DNA of 64,000 nucleotides from Collimonas sp. OK412 (GTDB lineage Bacteria; Pseudomonadota; Gammaproteobacteria; Burkholderiales; Burkholderiaceae_D), in assembly GCF_900112135.1 (NCBI RefSeq), contig NZ_FOLC01000014.1, positions 62,001-126,000 on the forward strand, read 5' to 3'. The translations under genes and the position numbers were made by a program. The notes below the pieces were generated by a model that saw nothing but the letters and a program-made list of their open reading frames with translations, made no database searches and was not told the origin of the DNA. Positions 8,584 to 18,278 of this stretch are shown here, one piece after another; position 1 is the stretch's first letter, and every line of letters begins with the position of its first letter.

Positions 8584-10179
8584 CTAATAAATGCGCTTGG
8601 CCGGCGCCGGCGGAGTCCACTGGTACAGCCAGGTCTCGCTCAGCGGCTGGCTGTCCGCCGCCAGGTAGACCCGGATATCGATCGGCTCGACGCTGTCGTC
8701 GACAGGCTTCAGGTCGAACATCACGCGATAGCCGTGGATCGCGTCCAGCGGACGCGCCGAAGTAATCTCGACCTTGCCGCGCGAAACACTGATCATCGGC
8801 TTGACCTTGGCGTCCTTGCCCAGCAAAGCCAGGTCGCCGCCGGCAAAATCGATCGCGAAACGGCGCGAGTAATAAGCCCGCTTCTGGCCAACCACGCCGC
8901 CCATGCCGGTGCGGGTCGCCATGACTTGCGCCAGCGGCGGCGTGAACGGCATCTTGCTGCCCCAGTGCAGGCGGTAGGCAAACAGCCGTTCCTGACCGGC
9001 TTGCGGCTTGTCGGCCGGATTCCAGAAGGCGACGATATTGTCGAAGGTTTCGTCGGCGGTGGGGATTTCCACCAATTGTACCGTGCCCTTGCCCCAGCCT
9101 GATTTCGGCTCCACCCACAGGCTCGGACGGCGGTCGTAGAACACGCCGTCATCCTGGTAATGGTCGAAATTGCGGTCGCGCTGCAGCAGGCCGAAACCGC
9201 GCGGATTTTCATCCTGGTAAGCGTTGAAGCGCAAGTGTTCGGGATTGACCAGCGGACGCCAGATCCATTCGCCGTTGCCGCGCTGCATGGCAAGGCCGTC
9301 GGAATCATGGATTTCCGGACGCCAGTCGTCGCTGGCGCCGATGCGGCGGTCGTTCTCGCCATACTGGAACATGCTGGTCAGCGGCGCCACGCCCATCCGT
9401 TCGATGGTCTTGCGCGGATACAGCGCGACATCCACATCCATCACCATGGTGGCCGACGGCTGGATTTCGAAGCGGTAAGCGCCGGCGACGCTTGGCGAAT
9501 CGAGCAGCGCATAGACCACCAGCTTGCCGGAATCCTTGGCCGGGCGCTCCAGCCAGAAACTGGTAAACATCGGGAATTCTTCCGGCTTGTCCATGCCGCA
9601 ATCGATGGCCAGGCCACGCGCCGACAAACCGTACTGCCATTCGGCGCCGACCGCGCGGAAATAGCTGGCGCCCAGGAACGCCGTGATGTCGCGCTCGAGG
9701 TCGGTATGGAAATTCACGCGGAAGCCGGCAAAGCCGAGATCCTTCGGCATATGATCAGCCTTCAGGCCGCTCTTGCCGTAGTTGAACATGGCCGAGTCGT
9801 AAGCCAGCTCTTGCGCCTGGCCGTTCTTCAATTCGTAGATCTGCACCGGGCTCTTGAAGAACAGGCCGAGGTGGAAAAACTTGACCTGGAAACGCAGCTG
9901 GTCTTCGCCCCACAAGGCATGGCCATCGCGATAGCTGATTGCCTGGTACTGGTCCCAGTCGAGCGCCTTGACCTCGGGCGGGATATGGTTCACCGGCGGT
10001 TCATAGGCTTTGCCGGCGAGTTGTTTTGCGTGGCCCTTGAGCCAGGCGTAATCAAAGGCTTGCGGCTGGCCCAGGAATTTCAATTGTGCCGGCGCGGTTC
10101 CCGCGGCCAGCAGCGAAGTTGCAGGAAAACCGGCGGCAGCGAGTGCCGCCGACGCCTTCAGAAAATCACGTCGTAACAT
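8584..10179 (-). CDS. opgD: Periplasmic glucan biosynthesis protein D
   Basis: OpgG/OpgD family protein that trims or shapes the beta-glucan backbone of osmoregulated periplasmic glucans in the periplasm. 531 residues. The start MLRRDFLKASAALAAAG is a twin-arginine signal (RRDFLK), the feature that separates OpgD from the Sec-exported OpgG. The mature part shares motifs with the OpgG at 12808 ([39 protein letters not shown]). A GGAG site precedes the ATG. It follows opgH by 34 bases in the same direction. Confidence 0.93.
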   Translation of the reverse strand: MLRRDFLKASAALAAAGFPATSLLAAGTAPAQLKFLGQPQAFDYAWLKGHAKQLAGKAYEPPVNHIPPEVKALDWDQYQAISYRDGHALWGEDQLRFQVKFFHLGLFFKSPVQIYELKNGQAQELAYDSAMFNYGKSGLKADHMPKDLGFAGFRVNFHTDLERDITAFLGASYFRAVGAEWQYGLSARGLAIDCGMDKPEEFPMFTSFWLERPAKDSGKLVVYALLDSPSVAGAYRFEIQPSATMVMDVDVALYPRKTIERMGVAPLTSMFQYGENDRRIGASDDWRPEIHDSDGLAMQRGNGEWIWRPLVNPEHLRFNAYQDENPRGFGLLQRDRNFDHYQDDGVFYDRRPSLWVEPKSGWGKGTVQLVEIPTADETFDNIVAFWNPADKPQAGQERLFAYRLHWGSKMPFTPPLAQVMATRTGMGGVVGQKRAYYSRRFAIDFAGGDLALLGKDAKVKPMISVSRGKVEITSARPLDAIHGYRVMFDLKPVDDSVEPIDIRVYLAADSQPLSETWLYQWTPPAPAKRIY

Positions 10180-10213
10180 GGTGCTCCTTATTGAATGAGA
10201 ACGATGAGCTGGC

Positions 10214-12796
10214 TCAGCGCGCTGCGGCAGTCAGGGCCTGCCAGCGCCGGTTGGCTTGCTCCGAATTCCAGACTTCGAAATGCAGCTGGGACAGGGTCAA
10301 GGGATCATCCAGCAATGCATTCTTTTGACGCGGCGACAAACCGTCGGGGCCGCCTTTCAATGCGGCCTGCAGCAGCGCCGCACGCCCCGCCCGGGTCGCC
10401 GCCGGCACGCCCGGACGGGCGCTTACCGCCGCGCACACCAGGGCGTTCACGACCGGGTCGATCACCGCATCGTTGAATTTCGCCAGCACCTTGCCATTGT
10501 CGTTATACACGGTGGTGGCCGCCAGTTCAGCCGGCAGGTCGACCTCTTCCGGGATCACGAACAGGCGGGCGTGGCGGAAGCTGCGGCCGAGCGTCACCCG
10601 GCTGGAGAACACCGACAACGGGATCGACAGCATCAGCGAACCGACGATCGGCAACAGCCACCACAGGAATCCCGGCTCCAGCCAATACACGCCGCCGCCC
10701 CACAGCAGGCCCAGCAACGTATGCCCGCCGTGGCGGCGCATCGCTTCGCCCCAGCTGGTTTCGGCGTCCTCGCGCGGCGGCGATTTCCAGCTGATGGTCC
10801 AGCCCAGGAAAGCGCCGATCACGAAGCGGGTATGGAACAGCATGCGTACCGGCGCCAGCAGCATCGAGAACAGCAGTTCCATGATCATGCTGAGCGTCAG
10901 GCGTATGGCGCCGCCGAACTCGCGCGCGCCCTTGACCCAGATCAGCACCACGCTCAGCACCTTGGGCAGGAACAGCAAAGTTGCGGTTGCGCTGAACAAG
11001 GCCAGGGCGCGGTCAGGATGCCATTCCGGCCACACCGGGAACAGCTGTCCAGGCGTCACGAAATATTCCGGCGCCACCAGCGTATGCACCGCCAGCAATA
11101 CCGTCGACAGCATCAGCGACAGGAACCACAGCGGCGCCGACAGATACGCCATGACGCCGGTCACGAACACTGCGCGGTGCACGGCATGCATGCCGCGCGC
11201 CAGGAACAGGCGGAAGTTCATCAGGTTGCCCTGGCACCAGCGGCGGTCGCGCTTCAGTTCATCGAGCAGGTTGGGCGGCATTTCCTCGTAGCTGCCGGCC
11301 AGGTCGTAGGCGATCCACACGCCCCAGCCGGCGCGCCGCATCAGCGCGGCTTCGACAAAATCATGCGACAGGATCTCGCCGGCCAGCGCGCCCTCGCCCG
11401 GCAGCGGCGCCAGCGCGCAATGCTCCATGAACGGCTGCAGGCGGATGATGGCGTTGTGCCCCCAATAATGCGACTCGCCCAGCTGCCAGTAGTGCAGGCC
11501 GGCGGTAAACAAGGGGCCGTAGACGCGCGTCGAAAACTGCTGGATGCGCGCATACAAGGTATCGCGGCCGGCCGCGCGCGGCGCGGTCTGCACAATACCG
11601 GCGGTGGGATTGGCTTCCATCAGGCGCACCAGGGTGGTCAGGCAGCTGCCGCTCATGACGCTGTCGGCATCGAGCACGATCATGTAACTGTAGCTGGCGC
11701 CCCAGCGCCGGCAGAAATCGTCGATATTGCCGCTCTTGCGCTTTACGCGGCGGCGCCGGTGCCGGTAAAAGATGCGGCCGAAGCCGCCAACGGTGCGGCA
11801 CAGGCTGGCCCAGGCGTCCAGCTCGGCGCTGCAGATATCGCTGTCGCCGCTGTCGCTCAATACGAAGAAGTCGAAACGGTCCAGTTCACCGCTGGCGGCA
11901 ACCGACTCGTAGGTTGCGCGCAGGCCGGCAAAGACCCTGGTCACGTCTTCGTTACAGATCGGCATCACGATCGCGGTCCTGGCGCTGGCTGGAATCGGCC
12001 CTGGCGCGGCGTCTTCGCGCGAAATCACATAACGGTCGGTGCCGCGCATCAGCACCAGGAAACCGGCCATCGCGGTCCAGAAGCCAGCCGAAACCCAGCA
12101 GAACAGCAAGGCAAACAGGCCCAGCGTGACCAGTTCCAGCGGCTTGTCGCCGTGGTACGGCAGCACCGCGCTCATGAAATACGTCGCCATTGCCGTCTGC
12201 GCCAGCATCAGCAACAGCAGCACGATGCGCCGCAGGTTGCCGCGCGACTTGCTCTTGTGCTGGTCCTGGCTGTCGGCCTCGGCGACCGGCAGCGGTTCCG
12301 GCTGCGGCAGCGCGGTCGAACGCGCCGCTTTTTTATGGCGCCGCTGTTTGGCGCGCGGCCGCAAGTCAAATTGCTTGTTGGCGGTTTCGATCCAGCGCAC
12401 CAGCGGATTCAAGGTTCCCCACGGATGGGCCACGATCGGCGTACGCCGCAGCGGCGGTGCAATCGCGATGCGGGTGCGCCCCGCGCCATCGGTGCAAACG
12501 TCCGGTATCTGATGCGGCTCGGCCGGCCTGGCTTGCCCGGCAACCGGCGCTTCCGTAAAAGCCAGCTGCAGCCGCGCCGCCACCGAACCATAGGCAGGAT
12601 TAGGGTTGGCAAGGTCGGCGGCCAGCGGCGCCGCGGCGCCGGTGCCGGCTTCCCTGGCCAGGGCCCGGTGCAAGGTGGCCATTGGCGTATCGCCTTCCAC
12701 CGCCAGTTGCCGGGACAAACTCGCGCGCCGCTCCGCCGACAAGGGCAGGCGTTCTAGATAGCGATCACAATTATCCGGCAGGCCCGCTTCGGGCAA
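10214..12796 (-). CDS. opgH: Glucan biosynthesis glucosyltransferase H
   Basis: Inner membrane family-2 glucosyltransferase that polymerises the linear beta-1,2-glucan backbone from UDP-glucose and feeds it to the periplasm. 860 residues: cytoplasmic N-terminus, two transmembrane helices (about 190-260), the GT-A domain with PICNEDV, DADS, the acceptor Asp and RRWCQGN, then a cluster of six or so helices and a long C-terminal tail. The start taken is TTG at 12796, 9 bases after the opgG stop; no strong ribosome site is seen, so coupling to opgG or a downstream start is possible. Function is not in doubt. Confidence 0.93.
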   Translation of the reverse strand: MPEAGLPDNCDRYLERLPLSAERRASLSRQLAVEGDTPMATLHRALAREAGTGAAAPLAADLANPNPAYGSVAARLQLAFTEAPVAGQARPAEPHQIPDVCTDGAGRTRIAIAPPLRRTPIVAHPWGTLNPLVRWIETANKQFDLRPRAKQRRHKKAARSTALPQPEPLPVAEADSQDQHKSKSRGNLRRIVLLLLMLAQTAMATYFMSAVLPYHGDKPLELVTLGLFALLFCWVSAGFWTAMAGFLVLMRGTDRYVISREDAAPGPIPASARTAIVMPICNEDVTRVFAGLRATYESVAASGELDRFDFFVLSDSGDSDICSAELDAWASLCRTVGGFGRIFYRHRRRRVKRKSGNIDDFCRRWGASYSYMIVLDADSVMSGSCLTTLVRLMEANPTAGIVQTAPRAAGRDTLYARIQQFSTRVYGPLFTAGLHYWQLGESHYWGHNAIIRLQPFMEHCALAPLPGEGALAGEILSHDFVEAALMRRAGWGVWIAYDLAGSYEEMPPNLLDELKRDRRWCQGNLMNFRLFLARGMHAVHRAVFVTGVMAYLSAPLWFLSLMLSTVLLAVHTLVAPEYFVTPGQLFPVWPEWHPDRALALFSATATLLFLPKVLSVVLIWVKGAREFGGAIRLTLSMIMELLFSMLLAPVRMLFHTRFVIGAFLGWTISWKSPPREDAETSWGEAMRRHGGHTLLGLLWGGGVYWLEPGFLWWLLPIVGSLMLSIPLSVFSSRVTLGRSFRHARLFVIPEEVDLPAELAATTVYNDNGKVLAKFNDAVIDPVVNALVCAAVSARPGVPAATRAGRAALLQAALKGGPDGLSPRQKNALLDDPLTLSQLHFEVWNSEQANRRWQALTAAAR

Positions 12797-12807
12797 CTGC
12801 TTGCGGT

Positions 12808-14370
12808 CTAGTTGGGCGGTAATATGTAACTCCAGGTTTCAGATAAGGTTGTGCTGCCGCCACGCAAGAATCCGCGCAGTTCGACCGGTTTGTTTTCTTC
12901 GTTGCGCCGTACCCGCACCATCATGCGCCAGCCGCCGGTAACGTCGTTGCGGAACACCTTGGTCTCCAGCACCTTGCCGTTGTCGTCGGCGCTGACTACG
13001 CCTTCAGGCTGGACCTTGTCGGACAGTTTCTTGAATACCGGACCTTCAAAATCGACCACCAGGCCGAGGCTGTTGTCGTCGCTCTTCTTCTGGAAGCCAA
13101 AGCCGCGCCGGGTCTGCGTCACCCATGACAAAGGCGGCCGCTTTTCGGCATCCTTCTGCCATGACAAAGTGTATTCCAGATTGAAGGGCTGACCAACCTT
13201 GGGCGCGGTTTCCGGCACCCAGAACGCCACCACGTTGTCATTGGTTTCATCCGGCGTCGGGATCTGCACCAGCTCTACCCTGCCGCTGCCCCAGTTGCCC
13301 TTGGGCTGGACCCAGGCGCTGGGACGCCGTTCGTACTTGGCATCGAGGTCCTGGTAGCTGGCGAAATCGCGGTCACGCTGCATCAGGCCGAATCCGGCCG
13401 GGTTGCTCAGCGAATAAGACGTCACCAGGAGCCGCTTCGGATTGACCAGCGGCCGCCAGATCCATTCGCCGGTGCCGGAGGCTACCGACAAGCCGTCCGA
13501 GTCGTGCACCTCAGGCCGGTAATCCTCGCCTTGCGAACGCTGGTTATCGCCATGCAAGTACATGCTGGTCAGCGGCGCCAGCCCTAGCTTGCTGACATTT
13601 TCGCGCAGGTACAGCTGGGCCTTGACGTCGACCGTGGTGTCCGAACCCGGCTTCAGCACAAAACGATAAGCGCCGGTGACACGGCGCGAGTTGAGCAAGG
13701 CATAGATGGTCAGCTCCTTGTCGCTGGCTTTCGGCCGTTCAATCCAGAACTCGGTAAAACGCGGGAATTCCTCACCCGAACTCAGGCCGGTATCGATCGC
13801 CAGGCCTCTTGCCGACAGGCCATAAGTCTGGTCTTTGCCCAAGGCGCGGAAGTAGCTGGCGCCGAGGAACGACAAAACCTCATCCTTGTATTTATTCGTA
13901 TTGAGCGGGTAATGCACACGGAAGCCGGCGAAACCCAGCGAGCGCAGCTTGCGCGTATCGACCTTGTTGCTGCCGTAGTCGAAGTCGTTGGGGTCGAAGC
14001 GGATTTCCTTCACGCTCTGGCCGTTGATCTCGTTGATCTTGACCGGCTGGTCGAAGGCATATCCTTCGTGGAAGAACGCCAGTTCAAAGGGCAGCTTCTG
14101 GCTGCGCCAGGTAAATTTTTCAGGAAGGAAGCGGATGTCCTTGTATTGCTCGTATTCGAGGTTGCTGATTTCTTTCGGCAGGTTGCCCTCTGGCTTGCTG
14201 TACGAACTTGCCGCAAGTTCCTTTGCCTGCCTGGCAACATTATTGAAATCGAAGGCGGAAGCATTGCCGCCTATTAATGGCAGCAGCAAGGCAACCGGCA
14301 GGACAACTGAGCGTGCCCGCGCTAGAGCGGGGATGCGCGGCTGCGCCCGCTGAAACAAATTTAAATGCAT
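12808..14370 (-). CDS. opgG: Periplasmic glucan biosynthesis protein G
   Basis: Periplasmic OpgG, required for glucan backbone release and branching. From the ATG at 14370 it is 520 residues with a Sec signal (hydrophobic [18 protein letters not shown], cleavage likely after ASA at about 41). The GTG at 14388 is the alternative start; the ATG is better placed behind GGGA. Motifs shared with opgD confirm the family. It heads the opgG-opgH-opgD operon and is divergent from folA. Confidence 0.93.
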   Translation of the reverse strand: MHLNLFQRAQPRIPALARARSVVLPVALLLPLIGGNASAFDFNNVARQAKELAASSYSKPEGNLPKEISNLEYEQYKDIRFLPEKFTWRSQKLPFELAFFHEGYAFDQPVKINEINGQSVKEIRFDPNDFDYGSNKVDTRKLRSLGFAGFRVHYPLNTNKYKDEVLSFLGASYFRALGKDQTYGLSARGLAIDTGLSSGEEFPRFTEFWIERPKASDKELTIYALLNSRRVTGAYRFVLKPGSDTTVDVKAQLYLRENVSKLGLAPLTSMYLHGDNQRSQGEDYRPEVHDSDGLSVASGTGEWIWRPLVNPKRLLVTSYSLSNPAGFGLMQRDRDFASYQDLDAKYERRPSAWVQPKGNWGSGRVELVQIPTPDETNDNVVAFWVPETAPKVGQPFNLEYTLSWQKDAEKRPPLSWVTQTRRGFGFQKKSDDNSLGLVVDFEGPVFKKLSDKVQPEGVVSADDNGKVLETKVFRNDVTGGWRMMVRVRRNEENKPVELRGFLRGGSTTLSETWSYILPPN

Positions 14371-14734
14371 TGGATTCCCATCTGACACTGCTGTTATGAC
14401 CTGCCCGAGTGCGCCGGCGCTGGCTGCATCGAGAGTAGGCGGTAGTTTATCAGTGTTCTATAATTTTTTATGTCCATCAAGAAACTGGTTGGCAACACTT
14501 TGTATCGGCCCTTGCGTCACCACCATGCAAGGACTGCGCCATGGCAGAATTGCCAAATCGGCAGCAAAATAACACCATACAAGTGAAAAATGAAGAAAAA
14601 TCCCTGCCCCAGGTTAACAGGCCCTGGCATTTAAGAGCAATGACAAGCGGACAAAGTTCCTTGCAAGACTTTATAGTAATATCACCCTTTTTTACCCAGC
14701 CCGCAAATAAGCAGGCCCATGCACCACAGCGCCC
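14371..14734. other. Intergenic region between opgG and folA
   Basis: 364 bases, AT-richer than its flanks, between divergent genes. A possible folA promoter is CGGACA (14648-14653), 18-base spacer, TATAGT (14672-14677). Short open frames here have no ribosome sites or family features. No convincing opgG promoter hexamers were found. Confidence 0.4.
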
Positions 14735-15247
14735 ATGACTCCTCGCCTCACCATTATCGTCGCGACCGACGCCCGCAACGGCATCGGCATCCGCAACACC
14801 CTGCCCTGGCATTTGCCGGAGGACCTGGCGCATTTCAAACGCACTACCTCGGGCCATCCCATCATCATGGGCCGCAAGACCTTTGAATCGATAGGCCGGC
14901 CGCTGCCGCAACGGCGCAATATCGTCATCACGCGCAATCCCGGCTGGCGCCATGACGGCGTCGAAAGCGCGCCTTCGCTGGCCGCGGCTGCCGCCATGGT
15001 CGGCGCCGCCGAAGCCTTCATCATCGGCGGCGCCGAGATCTACGCCGCGGCGCAGGACCTGGTGCAACGGCTGATCGTCACCGAAATCCAGCATAGCTTC
15101 GACTGCGACGCCTTTTTCCCGGCGCGCGATCCGCTCCAGTGGCAGGAAATCTCGCGCGAAACCCACCATTCCGAGGCCAACGGTTTCGACTACGCGTTTG
15201 TGGTTTACCAGCGCCGTTCGCCCAGCCTCGACGAGGCCGGCAGCTGA
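14735..15247 (+). CDS. folA: Dihydrofolate reductase
   Basis: Reduces dihydrofolate to tetrahydrofolate with NADPH, regenerating the cofactor oxidised by ThyA. 170 residues. Landmarks: [16 protein letters not shown] with the catalytic acid D30 (E. coli D27), [26 protein letters not shown], and [10 protein letters not shown] near 95. Close in length to E. coli FolA with a short C-terminal extension. It stands alone, transcribed away from opgG. Confidence 0.95.
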   Translation: MTPRLTIIVATDARNGIGIRNTLPWHLPEDLAHFKRTTSGHPIIMGRKTFESIGRPLPQRRNIVITRNPGWRHDGVESAPSLAAAAAMVGAAEAFIIGGAEIYAAAQDLVQRLIVTEIQHSFDCDAFFPARDPLQWQEISRETHHSEANGFDYAFVVYQRRSPSLDEAGS

Positions 15248-15387
15248 CCCGGCCCGGTGATGGAATGACAACTGTTGTTTTCTGCAGGAATTCCCTCATC
15301 TTTATCCCCTAATCCGTGCATATCTGCGAAAATTCGACTTTCTTTTTTCAGCGGCCGCGAGGCTGAAACTGATCACGATTTTGGTGC

Positions 15388-15476
15388 AGCCGCCATCTGC
15401 GGCTGTGCTGGAACAGCAGGCTGCACGTGCTCTATACCCAAGCAGTTCCCGGAGCGCTTTTTAGCGCCAGCCGGGA
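15388..15476 (+). promoter_or_regulatory. Structured leader of the decarboxylase gene
   Basis: Two hairpins lie in the 295-base gap before the decarboxylase. One is CAGCCGC/GCGGCTG (15388-15394 with 15400-15406, loop CATCT), extendable with G-U pairs. The other joins TCCCGG (15447-15452) to CCGGGA (15471-15476) around an inner AGCGCT/AGCGCC stem with a T-rich loop. They could form a 5' UTR control element or an intrinsic terminator of readthrough from folA. No known riboswitch consensus is recognised. Confidence 0.35.
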
Positions 15477-15542
15477 CAACGACTTTTAAGCGCCATTTCG
15501 ATTGGCAGCCTTGTTATCAACCACCGTCTCCTGGAGACCTTG

Positions 15543-17807
15543 ATGAAATTCCGCTTCCCCATCGTCATCATTGACGAAGACTTCCGTTCCGAAAACACTT
15601 CCGGCCTCGGCATCCGCGCACTTGCCGACGCCATGGAGGCAGAAGGCATGGAGGTGCTGGGCGTCACCAGTTACGGCGACCTGTCGCAGTTCGCCCAGCA
15701 GCAGTCGCGGGCATCGGCTTTCATCCTGTCGATCGACGACGAAGAGTTCGGCGCCGGTTCGTTCGAAGAAACCGACCACGCGCTGAAGTCGCTGCGCGCC
15801 TTCGTCGAAGAAATCCGCCACAAGAACGCCGACATCCCGATCTACCTGTACGGCGAAACCCGCACCTCGCGCCACATTCCGAACGATATCCTGCGCGAAC
15901 TGCACGGCTTCATCCATATGTTCGAAGACACGCCGGAGTTCGTGGCGCGCCATATCATCCGCGAAGCGAAATCGTACCTGGACGGCCTGTCACCGCCCTT
16001 CTTCCGCGCGCTGGTGCATTACGCCCAGGACGGTTCCTATTCCTGGCATTGCCCAGGGCACTCGGGCGGCGTGGCTTTCCTGAAATCGCCTATCGGCCAG
16101 ATGTTCCATCAATTCTTCGGTGAAAACATGCTGCGCGCCGACGTCTGCAACGCGGTGGAAGAACTCGGCCAGCTGCTCGACCATACCGGTCCGGTAGCCG
16201 ATTCCGAACGGAACGCTGCGCGCATCTTCAACGCCGACCATTGCTACTTCGTCACCAACGGCACCAGCACCAGCAACAAGATGGTGTGGCACTCGACCGT
16301 GGCTCCGGGCGATATCGTGGTGGTGGACCGCAACTGCCACAAATCGATCCTGCACTCGATCATCATGACCGGCGCGATCCCTGTATTCCTGATGCCGACC
16401 CGCAACCACCTCGGCATCATCGGCCCGATTCCGCTGGAAGAGTTCACGCTGGAAAGCATCCGCAAGAAAATCGAAGCCAATCCGTTTGCGCGCGAAGCCG
16501 CCAACAAGAAGCCGCGCATCCTGACCATCACGCAATCGACCTACGACGGCGTGATCTACAACGTCGAAACCCTGAAGAACATGCTTGACGGCGAGATCGA
16601 CACCCTGCACTTCGACGAAGCCTGGCTGCCGCACGCCACCTTCCATGACTTCTACAAAGACATGCACGCCATCGGCAAGGATCGCCCGCGCGCCAAGAAA
16701 TCGATGATCTTCTCGACCCAGTCGACCCACAAGCTGCTGGCCGGCCTGTCGCAAGCCTCGCAAATCCTGGTGCGCGAATCGGAGAGCGTGCAGCTGGACC
16801 AGGACGCTTTCAACGAAGCCTACCTGATGCACACTTCGACTTCGCCGCAGTACTCGATCATCGCTTCCTGCGACGTCGCCGCCGCCATGATGGAAGCGCC
16901 CGGCGGCACTGCGCTGGTGGAGGAAAGCATCCTGGAAGCGCTGGATTTCCGCCGCGCCATGAAGAAGATCGACGAAGAATGGGGTAAGGACTGGTGGTTC
17001 CAGGTGTGGGGACCGAACAGCTTCTCGGAAGACGGCATCGGCAGCCGCGAAGACTGGGTCATCCGCGCCGAGGACGACTGGCACGGTTTCGGCAACCTGG
17101 CGCCTAACTTCAACATGCTCGACCCGATCAAGGCGACCATCGTCACGCCGGGCCTGTCGCTGGAAGGCAAGTTCGGCGAGAGCGGCATCCCGGCCTCGAT
17201 CGTCACCAAATACCTGGCCGAGCACGGCGTTATCGTCGAGAAGTGCGGCCTGTATTCGTTCTTCATCATGTTCACCATCGGCATCACCAAGGGCCGCTGG
17301 AACACGCTGCTGACCGCCTTGCAGCAGTTCAAGGACGACTACGACAAGAACCAGCCGATCTGGCGCATCCTGCCTGAGTTCGCCGCCGCCAACCACGGCA
17401 AGAACGCGCGCTACGAGCGGCTCGGCCTGCGCGACCTGTGCCAGCAGATCCATGAAACCTACAAGTCATATGATGTGGCGCGCCTGACCACCGAAATGTA
17501 CTTGTCCGACATGCAGCCGGCCATGAAGCCATCCGACGCTTTCTCCAAGATGGCCCACCGTGAAATCGACCGCGTGCCTATCGACCAGCTCGAAGGCCGC
17601 GTCACCTCGATCCTGCTGACGCCTTATCCGCCGGGCATTCCATTGCTGATCCCGGGCGAGCGCTTCAACAAGACCATCGTCGACTACCTGAAGTTTGCGC
17701 GTGATTTCAACGAGAAATTCCCGGGCTTTGAAACCGACGTGCACGGCCTGGTGAAACGCGAAGTAAATGGCAAGCGCGATTACTTCGTGGACTGCGTACG
17801 GCAGTAA
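15543..17807 (+). CDS. Orn/Lys/Arg decarboxylase, AdiA/LdcI type
   Basis: PLP-dependent group III amino acid decarboxylase, 754 residues, the size of E. coli AdiA/LdcI. N-terminal receiver-like wing domain (about 1-140), PLP domain with WHCPGHSGG, the cofactor lysine K397 in STQSTHKLLAG, and a C-terminal domain. These enzymes decarboxylate arginine, lysine or ornithine to polyamines or cadaverine and consume protons. The closest sequence feel is to arginine decarboxylase, but substrate cannot be settled here. The ATG at 15543 has GGAG six bases upstream; a TTG at 15540 is in frame just before it. Ends in a strong terminator. Confidence 0.92.
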   Translation: MKFRFPIVIIDEDFRSENTSGLGIRALADAMEAEGMEVLGVTSYGDLSQFAQQQSRASAFILSIDDEEFGAGSFEETDHALKSLRAFVEEIRHKNADIPIYLYGETRTSRHIPNDILRELHGFIHMFEDTPEFVARHIIREAKSYLDGLSPPFFRALVHYAQDGSYSWHCPGHSGGVAFLKSPIGQMFHQFFGENMLRADVCNAVEELGQLLDHTGPVADSERNAARIFNADHCYFVTNGTSTSNKMVWHSTVAPGDIVVVDRNCHKSILHSIIMTGAIPVFLMPTRNHLGIIGPIPLEEFTLESIRKKIEANPFAREAANKKPRILTITQSTYDGVIYNVETLKNMLDGEIDTLHFDEAWLPHATFHDFYKDMHAIGKDRPRAKKSMIFSTQSTHKLLAGLSQASQILVRESESVQLDQDAFNEAYLMHTSTSPQYSIIASCDVAAAMMEAPGGTALVEESILEALDFRRAMKKIDEEWGKDWWFQVWGPNSFSEDGIGSREDWVIRAEDDWHGFGNLAPNFNMLDPIKATIVTPGLSLEGKFGESGIPASIVTKYLAEHGVIVEKCGLYSFFIMFTIGITKGRWNTLLTALQQFKDDYDKNQPIWRILPEFAAANHGKNARYERLGLRDLCQQIHETYKSYDVARLTTEMYLSDMQPAMKPSDAFSKMAHREIDRVPIDQLEGRVTSILLTPYPPGIPLLIPGERFNKTIVDYLKFARDFNEKFPGFETDVHGLVKREVNGKRDYFVDCVRQ

Positions 17808-17840
17808 ATTCAGCAATAAGCGGGCGCGCTGCTGGCAATA

Positions 17841-17883
17841 AAAAGCCGGGGCCAGGAATCGAATCCTGGTCCCGGCTTTTTTT
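17841..17883. terminator. Terminator downstream of the decarboxylase
   Basis: Long stem of about 17 bp with one G-T pair (17841-17857 with 17864-17880), six-base loop, T-run to 17883. The matching A-run on the other side makes it usable by the minus-strand DUF1653 gene too. Confidence 0.9.
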
Positions 17884-17896
17884 CGTGCGGCGAGCT

Positions 17897-18109
17897 TTAC
17901 AGTGGCGCAAACCGGCGCGCGCCGTTCTCAAGCAGGCCGTTGAACAGTTCGGCAGGCCGCACCCACAGCCCCGGCGCATGCGGCCACAGGTGTTCATAAA
18001 CCACCATGGCTTCCTCGGTTTCCGAATGCCTTGCAAGGCCGATATAGCGGTACAAGCCGCCTTTGTAATGCCGATGGGTGGCAATTTTTTTTGCGTCGTC
18101 TTCAGTCAC
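17897..18109 (-). CDS. DUF1653 domain protein
   Basis: 70 residues with the DUF1653 signature: HYKGGLYRYIGLARHSETEE, VVYEHLWP, LWVRPAELFNG. The family is small, widespread and of unknown biochemical role. The start is GTG at 18109 with GGAG six bases upstream. It runs toward the terminator shared with the decarboxylase and is followed upstream by the REP-like pair. Confidence 0.8.
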   Translation of the reverse strand: MTEDDAKKIATHRHYKGGLYRYIGLARHSETEEAMVVYEHLWPHAPGLWVRPAELFNGLLENGARRFAPL

Positions 18110-18144
18110 TCATTTCTCCTACCTATGATGGTCTCTAAAAACCC

Positions 18145-18215
18145 CGTCATCCCCGCGAACGCGGGGATCCAGACTACTGACTTAAAAATGGATTCCCGCG
18201 TTCGCGGGAATGACG
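18145..18215. repeat. REP-like inverted pair of GC-rich hairpins
   Basis: Two 27-bp units (18145-18171 and 18189-18215) in inverted orientation, 25 of 27 positions matching, separated by 17 bases. Each unit is itself a hairpin with CGCG at the base of the loop. The two differences fall at paired positions: C-G in the left unit is T-A in the right unit, so both hairpins stay intact. This is the arrangement of REP/BIME elements. It sits between the DUF1653 gene and the 406-residue hypothetical gene. Confidence 0.8.
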
Positions 18216-18278
18216 TAGCAAGGTTGTTCGACCGGCTCGTACCTCGTCTGACGCTACGACAGCCTCAGGCTGCTTGGT

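Noticed and set aside
10256-12757. Open frame of 833 codons on the plus strand opposite opgH
   Set aside because: Composition is rich in Arg, Gln, His and Ala with no family motif; it is the antisense shadow of a high-GC gene whose true frame has clear glucosyltransferase motifs.
14477-15271. Minus-strand open frame across folA
   Set aside because: Antisense to folA, whose catalytic residues are intact; the extension past folA lacks homology or a ribosome site.
15990-17453. Long minus-strand open frame inside the decarboxylase gene
   Set aside because: Mirror of a well-conserved PLP enzyme; no independent signal.
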